Origin: Sphingomonadaceae bacterium
GTDB lineage: Bacteria > Pseudomonadota > Alphaproteobacteria > Sphingomonadales > Sphingomonadaceae
DNA: 64,000 nucleotides
Direction of reading: 5' to 3'
NCBI GenBank assembly: GCA_016000085.1
Contig: JAECRT010000001.1
Location: forward strand, 62,001-126,000
Shown here: positions 27,913 to 37,609 of the stretch, piece after piece
How positions within the stretch are numbered: position 1 is the stretch's first letter
How the letters are laid out: every line of letters begins with the position of its first letter
Translations under genes and position numbers: made by a program
The notes under the pieces: generated by a model
Seen by the model: only the letters and a program-made list of their open reading frames with translations
What the model was told of the DNA's origin: nothing
Databases searched by the model: none

Positions 27913-28674
27913 TTAAAAGAATTGCGATCCACCGTTGATGTTGATGACTTGCCCGTTGATCCACCGCGCGTCTTGCGACAACAGCATCGCCACCATGGCT
28001 GCCTGATCCTCCGATTGTCCAAGCCGGGTGCTGCGGCCGGTTTTGACGAAATGATCGATCACAGCCTGTGGCACTTGTCCGCCGTCGCGCAGTTCCTGGG
28101 TCATGGTAAAGCCCGGCGCCACGGCATTCGCCGTGATGCCTTCCCGGCCCCAGCGCGCGGCGACATGACGCATCAGCGCCTCCAGCCCGCCTTTGGACAT
28201 GGCATAGCAGGGACGCTCCGGCTCGCCCGCGCGCGCCGATCCCGAACTGGTGTAGACGATCGCGCCGCCCTTGTTTGCCAGTAGATGGGGCAGCACCGCC
28301 CGCGTGCAAAGCAGGTGCCCGCGCAGGTTGACGGCCACCGTTCGTTCGAACACCGCCAGATCGACGTCCAGCGCATCCGTATCCTCGAAAATGACGCGCA
28401 AGTCCGCCGCGTTGACGTGCGCGCCATCAAGTCCGCCCAGTCCCTCCACCGCCTGGGCGATCGCGGCCTTGACCGACGCTTCGTCGGCAATGTCGACAGG
28501 CACGGCGAAGGTGCCGCAGCCCAATTCCGCCGCCAGCTTTTCCGCCCCGTCCAGATTGATGTCGGACGCGCAGACCCGAGCGCCTTCCTCGACCAGCCGC
28601 CGCACCGTCGCAGCGCCGATGCCGGTCGCCGACCCGATAACGATGATGCGCTTGTCGTTCAGCCGCTCGGTCAT
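27913..28674 (-). CDS. SDR oxidoreductase
   Basis: KRIIVIGSATGIGAATVRRL, CYAMSKGGLEALMRHVA, NGQVININGGSQFF. Confidence 0.9.
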   Translation of the reverse strand: MTERLNDKRIIVIGSATGIGAATVRRLVEEGARVCASDINLDGAEKLAAELGCGTFAVPVDIADEASVKAAIAQAVEGLGGLDGAHVNAADLRVIFEDTDALDVDLAVFERTVAVNLRGHLLCTRAVLPHLLANKGGAIVYTSSGSARAGEPERPCYAMSKGGLEALMRHVAARWGREGITANAVAPGFTMTQELRDGGQVPQAVIDHFVKTGRSTRLGQSEDQAAMVAMLLSQDARWINGQVININGGSQFF

Positions 28675-28689
28675 GCCGTTCTCCCTCGC

Positions 28690-29589
28690 TTATTCCATGC
28701 GTGGTGTTTTAACGCCTGCATTCTCACATGCATAGTGAAGAAGCGCAGAATAATCCTTAGATGCGTAGTCATTTGCCCTTACCGCTCCGAAAACAGCATG
28801 TGCAGCCGCGCCCATCGGCAGGCCGACCCGGTTCTCCGCCGCTGCATTCATGGCCAGGGTCAGATCCTTGAAGGCAAGGTCGATGGTGAAGCCCGGCTCG
28901 ATGTCGCCCTTCAGCGCCTTGTTGACCATCAGCACATGGAATTGCCCGTTGCGCGCGGTGGTGCCGCCGGTCACATCATGCATGGTCTGGATGTCCAGGC
29001 CCAGCTTGGTGCCCAGTGCAATCGATTCCGCCACGATCTGCGCGGTCGACAGCAGCATGAAATTGTTTATCACCTTCATCCGGCTGCCCATGCCCGGCGC
29101 GCCGCAACGATAAATGTCAGTGCCCATCGCGTTGAGCGCCGGTTCGACCCGCGCGAAATCCTCGTCGCTCGCGCCGACCATGAACAACGACTCTCCCCGT
29201 TCGGCGTGCAGCGCCAGCCGCCCGATCGGGGCGTCGACAAAGGCGATGCCCTTGGCCGCGCAGGCCGCAGCGACCCGATCCGTGCCGTTGGCGTCGATGG
29301 TCGACAGGTCCATCAGCAACGCGCCTGCGTCGATATGCGCAAGCACACCGTCTTCGCCGAGCACCACCGCATCGACATGCTGCGTCGCCGGCAGCACGGT
29401 GATGACGATATCCTGGCCCTTGCTCGCTTCTGCGATGCTTGCCGCCTTGGTCGCACCGAGCGCCGCCACCTTGTCCATCTTGGTTTCGTTGATGTCATAG
29501 ACCGTGACGGCAAAGCCCTTGCGCTGAAGGTTGGACGACATGGGCAGGCCCATCGCGCCAAGGCCGATAAAGCCGATCTTCGTGGTCAT
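28690..29589 (-). CDS. NAD(P)-dependent beta-hydroxyacid dehydrogenase (3-hydroxyisobutyrate dehydrogenase family)
   Basis: KIGFIGLGAMGLPMSSNLQRKGFAVTVYDIN, GAPGMGSRMKVINNFMLL. Confidence 0.88.
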   Translation of the reverse strand: MTTKIGFIGLGAMGLPMSSNLQRKGFAVTVYDINETKMDKVAALGATKAASIAEASKGQDIVITVLPATQHVDAVVLGEDGVLAHIDAGALLMDLSTIDANGTDRVAAACAAKGIAFVDAPIGRLALHAERGESLFMVGASDEDFARVEPALNAMGTDIYRCGAPGMGSRMKVINNFMLLSTAQIVAESIALGTKLGLDIQTMHDVTGGTTARNGQFHVLMVNKALKGDIEPGFTIDLAFKDLTLAMNAAAENRVGLPMGAAAHAVFGAVRANDYASKDYSALLHYACENAGVKTPRME

Positions 29590-29635
29590 GGGAATTTCCT
29601 CTCAATCTGTCCCGCCGGATCGCCCGGCAAAATAC

Positions 29636-30886
29636 TCAGTGCAACCGCTCGGCAATCACGCCCGCTTCGATCAGCGCGGCGAAGCGCTGATCGTCCACGC
29701 CCAGCAGGTCGGCCAGCACCGTGCGCGTATCCTCGCCCGATCGGGGCGGCGCGTGGCGGTAATCGGCGGGCGTCTTCGACAGCTTGCCCGGAAAGCCCAG
29801 CACTTTCACCTCTGTCCCGTCAGAGCGCACCATGTCGCGAACCACGCCACGCGCAACGATTTGGGGATCGGCGAGGATATGGGGAATGTCGTTGACCCGG
29901 CCGCCGGGCAGCTTGGCCGCCTCCATTGCGGCGATCAGGTCGCCCGACCGCCATTTCGCGATGGCGGGCCGCATTTCCGCCTGCAAGGCGTGGCGATTGG
30001 GCGATCGCCCGCCATTGTCGCGGAAGCGCGGATCGTCGGGCAGGTCGGACAACCCGAGCAGATCACAAAAGCTGCGGAACTGCCGATCATTGCCCAGCGC
30101 CACCAGTATGTCGCCATCCGCGCAGGCAAAATCCTGATAGGGAACGGTGTTGGGATGCTCATTGCCCAACCGCCGGGGGAGCATCCCCCCATTCATATAG
30201 TTGGACGCCTGATTGGCCAGCATCGACACCTGCGTATCCAGCAGCGCCATGTCGATATGCTGCCCTTCGCCGGTTCGATCCCGATGGTTCAGCGCGGCCA
30301 GGATCGCAATGGCGGAATATAGCCCCGTCACCAGATCGCTGACCGGTATACCCACCTTCATCGGGCCGCCGCCCGGCTCGTCGTCGGGCCGCCCGGTGAT
30401 AGACATGAGGCCGCTCATGCCCTGAATAAGGAAGTCGTATCCGCCCCGGTCCTTATAAGGACCATCCTGCCCGAAGCCGGTGATCGAACAATAGATAAGC
30501 CGTGGATTGATCGCCGACAGGGTCGCATAGTCCAGCCCATATTTGGCGAGGCCGCCCACGCGAAAATTCTCGACTACGATATCGCAATCCAGCGCGATCC
30601 GCTGGATCAGATCGGCGCCGCGCGGATCGGCCAGGTTGATCGCTGCCGATTTCTTGTTGCGATTGGCGCAGAGATAATAGGCCGCGTCCTTCGACCCGTC
30701 CTCCAGAAAGGGCGGCCCCCAGCGACGGGTGTCGTCTCCCTGTCCGGGCTGTTCGATCTTGATGACGTCAGCGCCCAGATCGCCCAATATCTGCGTGCAC
30801 CATGGCCCGGCCAACACGCGCGACAGGTCCAACACCTTCATTCCAGCCAGCGGCCCGGTCGGCTTTTCGGCGGCGGCGGCGCTCAC
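29636..30886 (-). CDS. CaiB/BaiF family CoA-transferase
   Basis: GMKVLDLSRVLAGPWCTQILGDLGADVIKIEQPGQGDDTRRWGPPF, EGQHIDMALLDTQVSML. Confidence 0.9.
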   Translation of the reverse strand: MSAAAAEKPTGPLAGMKVLDLSRVLAGPWCTQILGDLGADVIKIEQPGQGDDTRRWGPPFLEDGSKDAAYYLCANRNKKSAAINLADPRGADLIQRIALDCDIVVENFRVGGLAKYGLDYATLSAINPRLIYCSITGFGQDGPYKDRGGYDFLIQGMSGLMSITGRPDDEPGGGPMKVGIPVSDLVTGLYSAIAILAALNHRDRTGEGQHIDMALLDTQVSMLANQASNYMNGGMLPRRLGNEHPNTVPYQDFACADGDILVALGNDRQFRSFCDLLGLSDLPDDPRFRDNGGRSPNRHALQAEMRPAIAKWRSGDLIAAMEAAKLPGGRVNDIPHILADPQIVARGVVRDMVRSDGTEVKVLGFPGKLSKTPADYRHAPPRSGEDTRTVLADLLGVDDQRFAALIEAGVIAERLH

Positions 30887-31683
30887 TTGTCCTTGAATTC
30901 CGGCGCACGTTTGCCAAGGAACGCGTCAATCGCTTCATGATGATCCTGCGTATAATGGGCCATCGCCTGATAGCCCGCCGCCAGTTCCAGCAGCGAAGGC
31001 AGCTTCATATGGACGCCTTCGCGCATCAGGCGTTTGGCCATGCGCGTGGCGTGGCCGGGGTTGGCGGCGATTTTCCCGGCCAGTTCCAGCGCACGGTCCA
31101 TCAACCGCGCGCCCGGCACGACTTCCGCGACCAGCCCATAGTCGAGCGCGGTCGCCGCATCGAGCGCGTCGCCGGTCAGCGTCATGATACTGGCCCGCTG
31201 CGGCCCGATCAGGCGGGGGAGCAGCCAAGCGCCGCCGCCGCCCGGAATGATGCCCAGCTTCACATAGCTTTCCGCTACGACGGCATTGTCGGCCATGATG
31301 CGGATGTCGCACATGCAGGCGATGTCGAGGCCCAGGCCGATTGCCGGGCCGTTGATCGCCGCAACCAACGGCACTTCCAGTTCCAGCAGCGCCGGACCGA
31401 TCATCTGCACGTTGGTGCGATAGTTGTTGCGGATTTCATAGGGGGTGCCGCCGAACATGCCGGATCGGTCCTGCATATGCTTGACATTGCCGCCCGCGCA
31501 GAAGGCCTTGCCTTCGCCCGTCAGCACGATCGCGCGGACGGATGGGTCGCGCGCCATTTTCGCGCAGAAATCCACGATCTCCTCGCTATGCGCCGACTCG
31601 GAAATAGCGTTGCGCTCATCAGGGCGGTTGAAGCGGGCGATAACGACCGGGCCGTCTCGTTCGACCAGCAGGAACGGGTCCAA
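30883..31683 (-). CDS. Enoyl-CoA hydratase/isomerase
   Basis: VVIARFNRPDERNAISESA, LTGEGKAFCAGGNVKHMQD, GLGLDIACMCDIRIMADNAV. Confidence 0.9.
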   Translation of the reverse strand: MDPFLLVERDGPVVIARFNRPDERNAISESAHSEEIVDFCAKMARDPSVRAIVLTGEGKAFCAGGNVKHMQDRSGMFGGTPYEIRNNYRTNVQMIGPALLELEVPLVAAINGPAIGLGLDIACMCDIRIMADNAVVAESYVKLGIIPGGGGAWLLPRLIGPQRASIMTLTGDALDAATALDYGLVAEVVPGARLMDRALELAGKIAANPGHATRMAKRLMREGVHMKLPSLLELAAGYQAMAHYTQDHHEAIDAFLGKRAPEFKDK

Positions 31684-31791
31684 ATCAAGCTCTCCTTTAC
31701 ATAATGGACTGGCTATTTGCGCGCTACGCTAGGCTTTGCGATCTTTTCACGCTAATATTGATTTTTGCTTCATTGATACACAGGAGCTATC

Positions 31792-32676
31792 GTGGAACTG
31801 CGCCAGCTCCGCTATTTCGTGACCCTTGCCGATACCCGCAATTTCCATCGCGCGGCCGAACGGCTCAACATGTCGCAGCCACCGCTGACGGTAGCAATCC
31901 GCAAGCTGGAGGAGGAACTGGGTACGGCGCTGTTCGTGCGCGGCTCGCGCGGTGTGACGCTGACGCCCGCTGGCCGCACCTCGCTCGACATTGCGCGCGC
32001 CACGCTGGCACAGGCGGATCGCTTTCGGGAAGCTGTGCGCGAAGGGGCGGCAGGGGAAAGGGGGCGATTGCGTGTCGGTTTCGTGGGGTCCGCGACCTTT
32101 GAGCTGCTGCCGCGCATCATCCCGGAATATCGCCGTCGCTATCCGGCGGTCGAACTGGTGCTGGAGGAAGCAACCAGCGTTGAAATCACGCGCAAGCTGG
32201 TGGCGGGCGAGTTGGATGTCGGTCTGGTCCGCTTGCCGCTGCTCGAAATCGCGGCGGTGGATACCGAAGTGATCGATCCCGACGAACTCCATGCTGCTTT
32301 GCCGGCAGGAAGCCCCTTTGCGCGGACGGACAGTGTGGACTTGGGCGCGCTGGCCCCCGAACCCTTCATTCTGCAAAGCCGGATCAGCGTGCTGCATTCC
32401 ATCACGCTGACCGCCTGCCATGAAGCGGGTTTCGTGCCGCTGGTCGCACAGGAGGCGGCACAATTAAGCGCGGTGCTGGCGTTGGTCCGTTCCGGACTTG
32501 GCGTTGCCCTCGTGCCCTCGCGCGCCGCGCGCGCCGCGCCCCAGGGAGTGCAGTTGGTTCGCCTCGCCCACCGTGTGCCGATCGCAACCGGCGTTGCCCT
32601 GCCGCGCGGCGCTGCGGTCCCGCTCGCCCGCAACTTCGCCGCCATTGCGTCCGATAGCGATAGAATATCGAAATAG
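31792..32676 (+). CDS. LysR family transcriptional regulator
   Basis: MELRQLRYFVTLADTRNFHRAAERLNMSQPPLTVAIRKLEEELGTALFVRGSRGVTLTPAG. Confidence 0.92.
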   Translation: MELRQLRYFVTLADTRNFHRAAERLNMSQPPLTVAIRKLEEELGTALFVRGSRGVTLTPAGRTSLDIARATLAQADRFREAVREGAAGERGRLRVGFVGSATFELLPRIIPEYRRRYPAVELVLEEATSVEITRKLVAGELDVGLVRLPLLEIAAVDTEVIDPDELHAALPAGSPFARTDSVDLGALAPEPFILQSRISVLHSITLTACHEAGFVPLVAQEAAQLSAVLALVRSGLGVALVPSRAARAAPQGVQLVRLAHRVPIATGVALPRGAAVPLARNFAAIASDSDRISK

Positions 32677-32694
32677 GAAAATTCGATATTGGAC

Positions 32695-33915
32695 ATGCCG
32701 ACCGGCACAATGCGATCTCCCGTCCACTTCGCTGTCCAACTTACGCATTTCGAGGTCGGCTTGTTCGAGACATTGACCCTATCCCGGCTCCCCCCGGAGG
32801 ATGAAGCGCTGCGCCCCGCTCTGCGGGCGCTCATCGCCGATGCCATTGTCGATCTGCCGATGCACCGCCGGGCCAGATCCTGGCAGGGCTTCGACGCCGC
32901 CTTCAGCCGCAAGCTGGGGCAGGCAGGCTATCTCGGCTTGTCTTTGCCCAAGGAATATGGCGGCGTCGGTCGCGGTCCCTTCACCCGCTTCGTGGTGGTG
33001 GAGGAACTTCTCTCCGCTGGCGCGCCGGTTGCCGGCCATTGGATCGCCGACCGCCAGAGCGGCCCGCTGATTCTGCATTACGGCACGGAAGCGCAACGCC
33101 AATTTTACCTCCCCCTTATTTCTAAAGGCGAGGCGTTGTTCTGTATCGGTATGAGCGAACCCAGCTCTGGCTCCGACCTCGCCAGCGTGCGCAGCCGCGC
33201 CGATAGGCAGGAGGATGGCGGCTGGCTGCTCAACGGCCAGAAGATCTGGACCACCAATGCGATGCACAGCGACTATATGATCGCGTTGGTCCGCACCTCC
33301 GGAGCCGGCGCCGACCGGCAATCGGGCCTGTCACAGCTGATCGTCGACCTGAAACTGCCCGGCATCACCATCCGTCCGATCGTCGACCTGACGGGTGACG
33401 CCCATTTCGCGGAGGTCTTCTTCGACAATGTCCCGCTCGCGCCCGACGCGCTGATCGGCGAGGAAGGGCAGGGGTGGAAGCAGGTCATGGCCGAACTCGC
33501 CTTCGAGCGCAGCGGCCCGGAACGCATCTATTCCTCCGTCGTCCTGATCGACGCCTGGGTCCGCCATCTGGACGCAGTGGGCCGAAAGGACAGCGCGTCG
33601 CTACGGCTGCTGGGATCGCTGACGGCGCAACTCGCGGTACTGCGCGAAATGTCGCTCGCCGTTACTGCGCGGCTGGTTGCGGGGGAAAGTCCGGTGGTGG
33701 AAGCATCGCTGATGAAGGATCTGGGCACAGGTTTCGAGCAAGCCGTGCCGCAGCTCATCGGTGACGATCTGGCGTCTCATCCGGATGAGCCAGTGGATGC
33801 CGAACTCTATCGGACCCTGCTTTATGTCACGCATATCGCGCCCAGCTTCTCGCTGCGTGGCGGGACGCGCGAGATCCTGCGCGGCATCATCGCGCGCGGC
33901 CTTGGCCTTTGTTAA
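32695..33915 (+). CDS. Acyl-CoA dehydrogenase (start approximate)
   Basis: LSLPKEYGGVGRGPFTRFVVVEELLSAGAPV, GMSEPSSGSDLASVRSRA, NGQKIWTTNAMHSDYM, SFSLRGGTREILRGIIARGLGL. Confidence 0.88.
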   Translation: MPTGTMRSPVHFAVQLTHFEVGLFETLTLSRLPPEDEALRPALRALIADAIVDLPMHRRARSWQGFDAAFSRKLGQAGYLGLSLPKEYGGVGRGPFTRFVVVEELLSAGAPVAGHWIADRQSGPLILHYGTEAQRQFYLPLISKGEALFCIGMSEPSSGSDLASVRSRADRQEDGGWLLNGQKIWTTNAMHSDYMIALVRTSGAGADRQSGLSQLIVDLKLPGITIRPIVDLTGDAHFAEVFFDNVPLAPDALIGEEGQGWKQVMAELAFERSGPERIYSSVVLIDAWVRHLDAVGRKDSASLRLLGSLTAQLAVLREMSLAVTARLVAGESPVVEASLMKDLGTGFEQAVPQLIGDDLASHPDEPVDAELYRTLLYVTHIAPSFSLRGGTREILRGIIARGLGLC

Positions 33916-33933
33916 GCGGGAAGGAATAGCATC

Positions 33934-34857
33934 ATGAACATGGCTGAACTGATCGACCCCTTTGCCCGCCTGATCGAGGATATGTGCACGCCCGCTGCTA
34001 TCCGCGCGGTTGAGGAGGGCAGAGACATCGCCCCTATGTGGCAGGCTTTTTCCCAATCCGGTTTTCTCGACGCACTCGTCGCGGAGGATGCCGGCGGGGC
34101 GGGCCTGTCACTGGCCGATGCAGCGCCACTGATCGCGTTGCTGGGACGCCATGTGGTGCCGCTGCCCGTGGGCGACACGATGATCGCGCGGGCGCTGCTC
34201 GCCGGAGCAGGTATCACGGCACCCACTGGGCCAATCGCGATTGCCACCGGCAACGGAGCGGTGCCGTTCGCCGCTATGGCTTCCCACATCCTTTCCGGCT
34301 CGGCCCAGGCGCCTGTGCTGACCGAGGTAAAGGCCGAGTGCACAGGCGTGCATCACGATACCGATGCTTATACACCGGGCCTCGCGGGTCAGGCGCTGCG
34401 TCCGGTTGCCGCTGTTCTGCGCGCCCTGTTGATCTCCGGCGCGGCAGGTCGGGTCATGGACATGACCGTATCTTATGCCAATGAACGCAGCCAGTTCGGC
34501 AAGCCGATCGGTAAGCAGCAGGCGGTTCAGCAGCAGCTTTCCGTTCTTGCCGAACAGGTGGTGGCGGCGCGCATTGCTGCCGCCATCGGCGCGCGCTCCG
34601 GCCTGCCTCCCCGCTTGGCCGACGCCGCCATCGCCAAGCATGGCGCCAGCCTCGCCGCCGCGCAGGTGGCTGCGATCGCGCATGCCGTCCATGGCGCCAT
34701 CGGCATCAGTGAGGAATATGATCTTCAATTGCTGGCCCGCCGCCTGCACAGCTGGCGTCTGGCCGACGGGTCGGAGGGCTATTGGGCAGGCGTGTTGGGT
34801 GAATTGCGTGCAGCGGAACCCGCCGTGCCGACCGTGGACTTTATCCGGGCAGCCTGA
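33934..34857 (+). CDS. Acyl-CoA dehydrogenase (short, 307 aa; likely partner subunit of the preceding gene)
   Basis: VSYANERSQFGKPIGKQQAVQQQLSVLAEQVVAARIAA, HAVHGAIGISEEYDLQLLARRLHSWR. Confidence 0.86.
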   Translation: MNMAELIDPFARLIEDMCTPAAIRAVEEGRDIAPMWQAFSQSGFLDALVAEDAGGAGLSLADAAPLIALLGRHVVPLPVGDTMIARALLAGAGITAPTGPIAIATGNGAVPFAAMASHILSGSAQAPVLTEVKAECTGVHHDTDAYTPGLAGQALRPVAAVLRALLISGAAGRVMDMTVSYANERSQFGKPIGKQQAVQQQLSVLAEQVVAARIAAAIGARSGLPPRLADAAIAKHGASLAAAQVAAIAHAVHGAIGISEEYDLQLLARRLHSWRLADGSEGYWAGVLGELRAAEPAVPTVDFIRAA

Positions 34858-34884
34858 CCCGCCAGGACGAAAGGAAAGAGGAGC

Positions 34885-36315
34885 ATGTCGACCCCACGCC
34901 CGTTATTCGACGGCCAGGAACGCAGCCATGGCTCGCTCGGCATGATGGATCTCGTCAATCCCGCTACCAGCGAAGTGATTGCCTTAATCCCCAAATGCGG
35001 CGAGGTCGAAGCGCACGAAGCCGCCAGCCTGTCGGCCGAAGGCTTCGCGATCTGGTCGGTCATGTCGGCCCTCGATCGCAGCAAGATCATGCGCCGCGCC
35101 GCTGATCTGATGCGCGGGCAAGCGGACTCCGCCGCCGTGGAAATGACCCGCGAGCAGGGTAAGCCGCTGGCGCAGGCCAAGGGGGAATGGCAGGCATCAG
35201 CCGACCTGCTGGACTGGTATGCGGAAGAAGGGCGTCGCGCCTATGGCCGCCTGATCCCGACGCGCGCACCTGACATGCGCTGGGCCGTCCATCGCCGCCC
35301 GATTGGCCCGGTCGCGGCTTTCACGCCCTGGAATTTCCCCGCCTGGACGCCGATGCAGAAGCTTGCCCCGGCGCTCGCTGCCGGTTGCTCGGTCGTACTG
35401 AAACCCGCCGAGGAAACGCCCAGCGCCGCTTTGCGCATAACCCGCGCTCTGCTCGATGCCGGCTTGCCGCCCAAGGTTTTGACGGTCCTCTGGGGCGACG
35501 CTCCCGCTATTTCCGCCGCGCTCTGTGCAGCGCCGGAAATTCACAAAGTGACACTGACCGGCTCTACCCGTGTTGGCCGGATTCTGGCCAGCGCAGCGGG
35601 CCAGCACCTCAAGAAGGTGACGATGGAGCTGGGTGGTCACAATCCCGTCATCGTCGCGCGCGACGCCGACCTCGCCACGGTCGTGCCGCTGGCGGCCGAG
35701 TTCAAGTTCCGCAACGCCGGGCAGGTGTGCGTCTCACCGACGCGCTTCCTGGTCGAACAGCCGCTCTATGCCGATTTCGTCGCCGGGGTAAGCGAAGCAG
35801 CGAAAAAACTGCGCGTGGGCAATGGCATGGATGCCGACACGCAGATGGGGCCGCTGACCACCGCCGGGCAACTTTCCAAGATCGAGGCGCTCACCGCCGA
35901 CGCGGTGCAACGTGGCGCGACGCTGGAAGCCGGCGGCTCGCGGATCGGGAATAGCGGCTATTTCTTCGAACCGACGGTCCTTTCAGGCATGACGCCCGGG
36001 ATGTTGGCGATGAATGAGGAACCGTTTGGCCCGTTGATGCTGGTCATGCCAATGGAGGATATCGATGCAGCGCTGAGCGAGGCGAACCGTTTGCCCTATG
36101 GCCTTGCGTCTTACGCATTCACCAACAGCATGAGCACCGAGCGCGAGATCGTGGGTGGGATCAACGCCGGGATGCTGGGCTTCAACCATTTCGCCATGGC
36201 GATGCCCGAAACGCCTTTTGGAGGTGTGGGCGACAGCGGCATCGGATCTGAAGGCGGCATTGAGGGGATGGATGCTTATCTACGGCCGTTCCTTGTCAGC
36301 GCAAGGGTGGCCTGA
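34885..36315 (+). CDS. NAD(P)-dependent aldehyde dehydrogenase (semialdehyde dehydrogenase type)
   Basis: GPVAAFTPWNFPAWTPMQKLAPALAAGCSVVLKPAEETP, TLTGSTRVGRIL, ELGGHNPVIVARDAD, NAGQVCVSPTRFLV. Confidence 0.92.
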   Translation: MSTPRPLFDGQERSHGSLGMMDLVNPATSEVIALIPKCGEVEAHEAASLSAEGFAIWSVMSALDRSKIMRRAADLMRGQADSAAVEMTREQGKPLAQAKGEWQASADLLDWYAEEGRRAYGRLIPTRAPDMRWAVHRRPIGPVAAFTPWNFPAWTPMQKLAPALAAGCSVVLKPAEETPSAALRITRALLDAGLPPKVLTVLWGDAPAISAALCAAPEIHKVTLTGSTRVGRILASAAGQHLKKVTMELGGHNPVIVARDADLATVVPLAAEFKFRNAGQVCVSPTRFLVEQPLYADFVAGVSEAAKKLRVGNGMDADTQMGPLTTAGQLSKIEALTADAVQRGATLEAGGSRIGNSGYFFEPTVLSGMTPGMLAMNEEPFGPLMLVMPMEDIDAALSEANRLPYGLASYAFTNSMSTEREIVGGINAGMLGFNHFAMAMPETPFGGVGDSGIGSEGGIEGMDAYLRPFLVSARVA

Positions 36316-36384
36316 ATAGCGCGCTCCGCATCCGACAACGGGTCGAGCAAGGCTAAGCCATGAATTCGTATGCAACGCGCAGGT

Positions 36385-36418
36385 TTTAATTGCACGGGTT
36401 GATGCAATTAAATATTAT
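36385..36418 (+). promoter_or_regulatory. Promoter with overlapping operator-like inverted repeat
   Basis: TTTAATTGCA-cgggttga-TGCAATTAAA (perfect 10-bp arms) overlapping TTGCAC-17 nt-TATTAT. Confidence 0.6.
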
Positions 36419-36454
36419 GAGTGTCTGCTTACTTCCAACATCTGGAGAGTTTTT

Positions 36455-37534
36455 ATGCTTAGCGAGTCTCAACGGCGGCATTTGTCCGATATCCTTCAGC
36501 CAGCCTCCTCCCCGCGCAAGATCGACAACATCTTCACCGAAGATCAACGCCGCCGGATGCTGGACGTTGTGCATGGCGGCGAATGGAAACTGATCATCGC
36601 CCAGCATTTCGCCAATGCCGAGGAGCTGATCGCAACCTTCGCCGGTGGCTTTCCGGAGGGTTTTCAGCCCACGCTCGATATGTTCCTGACGCCAACCTTT
36701 CGCGGTTTCTTCGCCAACTATTCCGCACTGCTCCATCCCGAACTCCATGACGTCTTCTATAATGAGACGTTTTTGGATCATGCAAAGTCCTACTGGAACG
36801 CCGAATATGCCAAACCGCAAATGATGTTGTTCAACATCAACGGTCCCTGCGGCAACAATGATCCGGGGCATCTGGATTCACCAAGTTTCCGGGGCGTTCG
36901 CTATGAAAATTCACCGACTTGGCTCTGTTCCATCATGGGTCGTTCTGGTCTGTTCCAAGACTATTTGATCAAAATGGCGCAGGTCATCACCTGGTTCAGC
37001 CACGATCCGGCGAGCGGCTTTACCTATTGGCCTAAAGGGCCGCTGGCTAAGCCGGAACGCCTTGCCGCTCCAGTCTATAATCGCGGCGTCGTTGTCCAGA
37101 ATGAGATGATGGTGCATCGCGGGGAAGCCAACGGTGCGGTAGAGCGCCAGCGCCCTGTTGGCCTTGGCTTCGAAAGTATCTTTACGGGTGAAACGGGCGA
37201 TCGCGACGGTTGGGTCGTCAAGACCGATGGTCAGGTAATCGAACGGTATCACACCGATGACTTGCGATTCCTGGTCCATTGGTCCGCCGAAGTGTTCGAG
37301 GATTATACCGAACTAAAGAAAAATATGGATGGGTCGGACAACCTGACCATCGACCGGGTCTTCGAAACCCTCATAAAAGATGTTCGCGCTCGCGGGATTG
37401 AAATAGAGATGCCGACCGATCCGCTGCGCGATCCGGCCTTTATCAATACATTAAGTAGTGCCTATAATTATGGCGGTCCGGCGGAATATCCGGTGGAAGC
37501 ACCGCGCGGCGAGGTCTACGCGGCGGCCGCCTAA
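36455..37534 (+). CDS. Putative non-heme Fe(II)/2-oxoglutarate-type oxygenase, family not recognised
   Basis: GHLD (HxD), downstream NEMMVHRGEANGAVERQRPVG with a second His and an Arg at +10; GFTYWPKG..VYNRGVVVQNEMMVHRG resembles a double-stranded beta-helix; good RBS. Confidence 0.5.
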   Translation: MLSESQRRHLSDILQPASSPRKIDNIFTEDQRRRMLDVVHGGEWKLIIAQHFANAEELIATFAGGFPEGFQPTLDMFLTPTFRGFFANYSALLHPELHDVFYNETFLDHAKSYWNAEYAKPQMMLFNINGPCGNNDPGHLDSPSFRGVRYENSPTWLCSIMGRSGLFQDYLIKMAQVITWFSHDPASGFTYWPKGPLAKPERLAAPVYNRGVVVQNEMMVHRGEANGAVERQRPVGLGFESIFTGETGDRDGWVVKTDGQVIERYHTDDLRFLVHWSAEVFEDYTELKKNMDGSDNLTIDRVFETLIKDVRARGIEIEMPTDPLRDPAFINTLSSAYNYGGPAEYPVEAPRGEVYAAAA

Positions 37535-37550
37535 CTCTGCACATGGAATG

Positions 37551-37588
37551 AAAAGGGGCGCCGTGACGATCAGAACGGCGCCGCTTTT
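37551..37588. terminator. Bidirectional rho-independent terminator
   Basis: AAAAGGGGCGCCGT...ACGGCGCCGCTTTT, 14-bp stem with one mismatch and A/T tracts between convergent genes. Confidence 0.75.
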
Positions 37589-37609
37589 CATATTATCGCG
37601 GCGTCGGAG

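Noticed and set aside
28285-29895. 536-aa plus-strand ORF
   Set aside because: Shadow ORF opposite the SDR and HIBADH-family genes; His/Arg-rich, no motifs.
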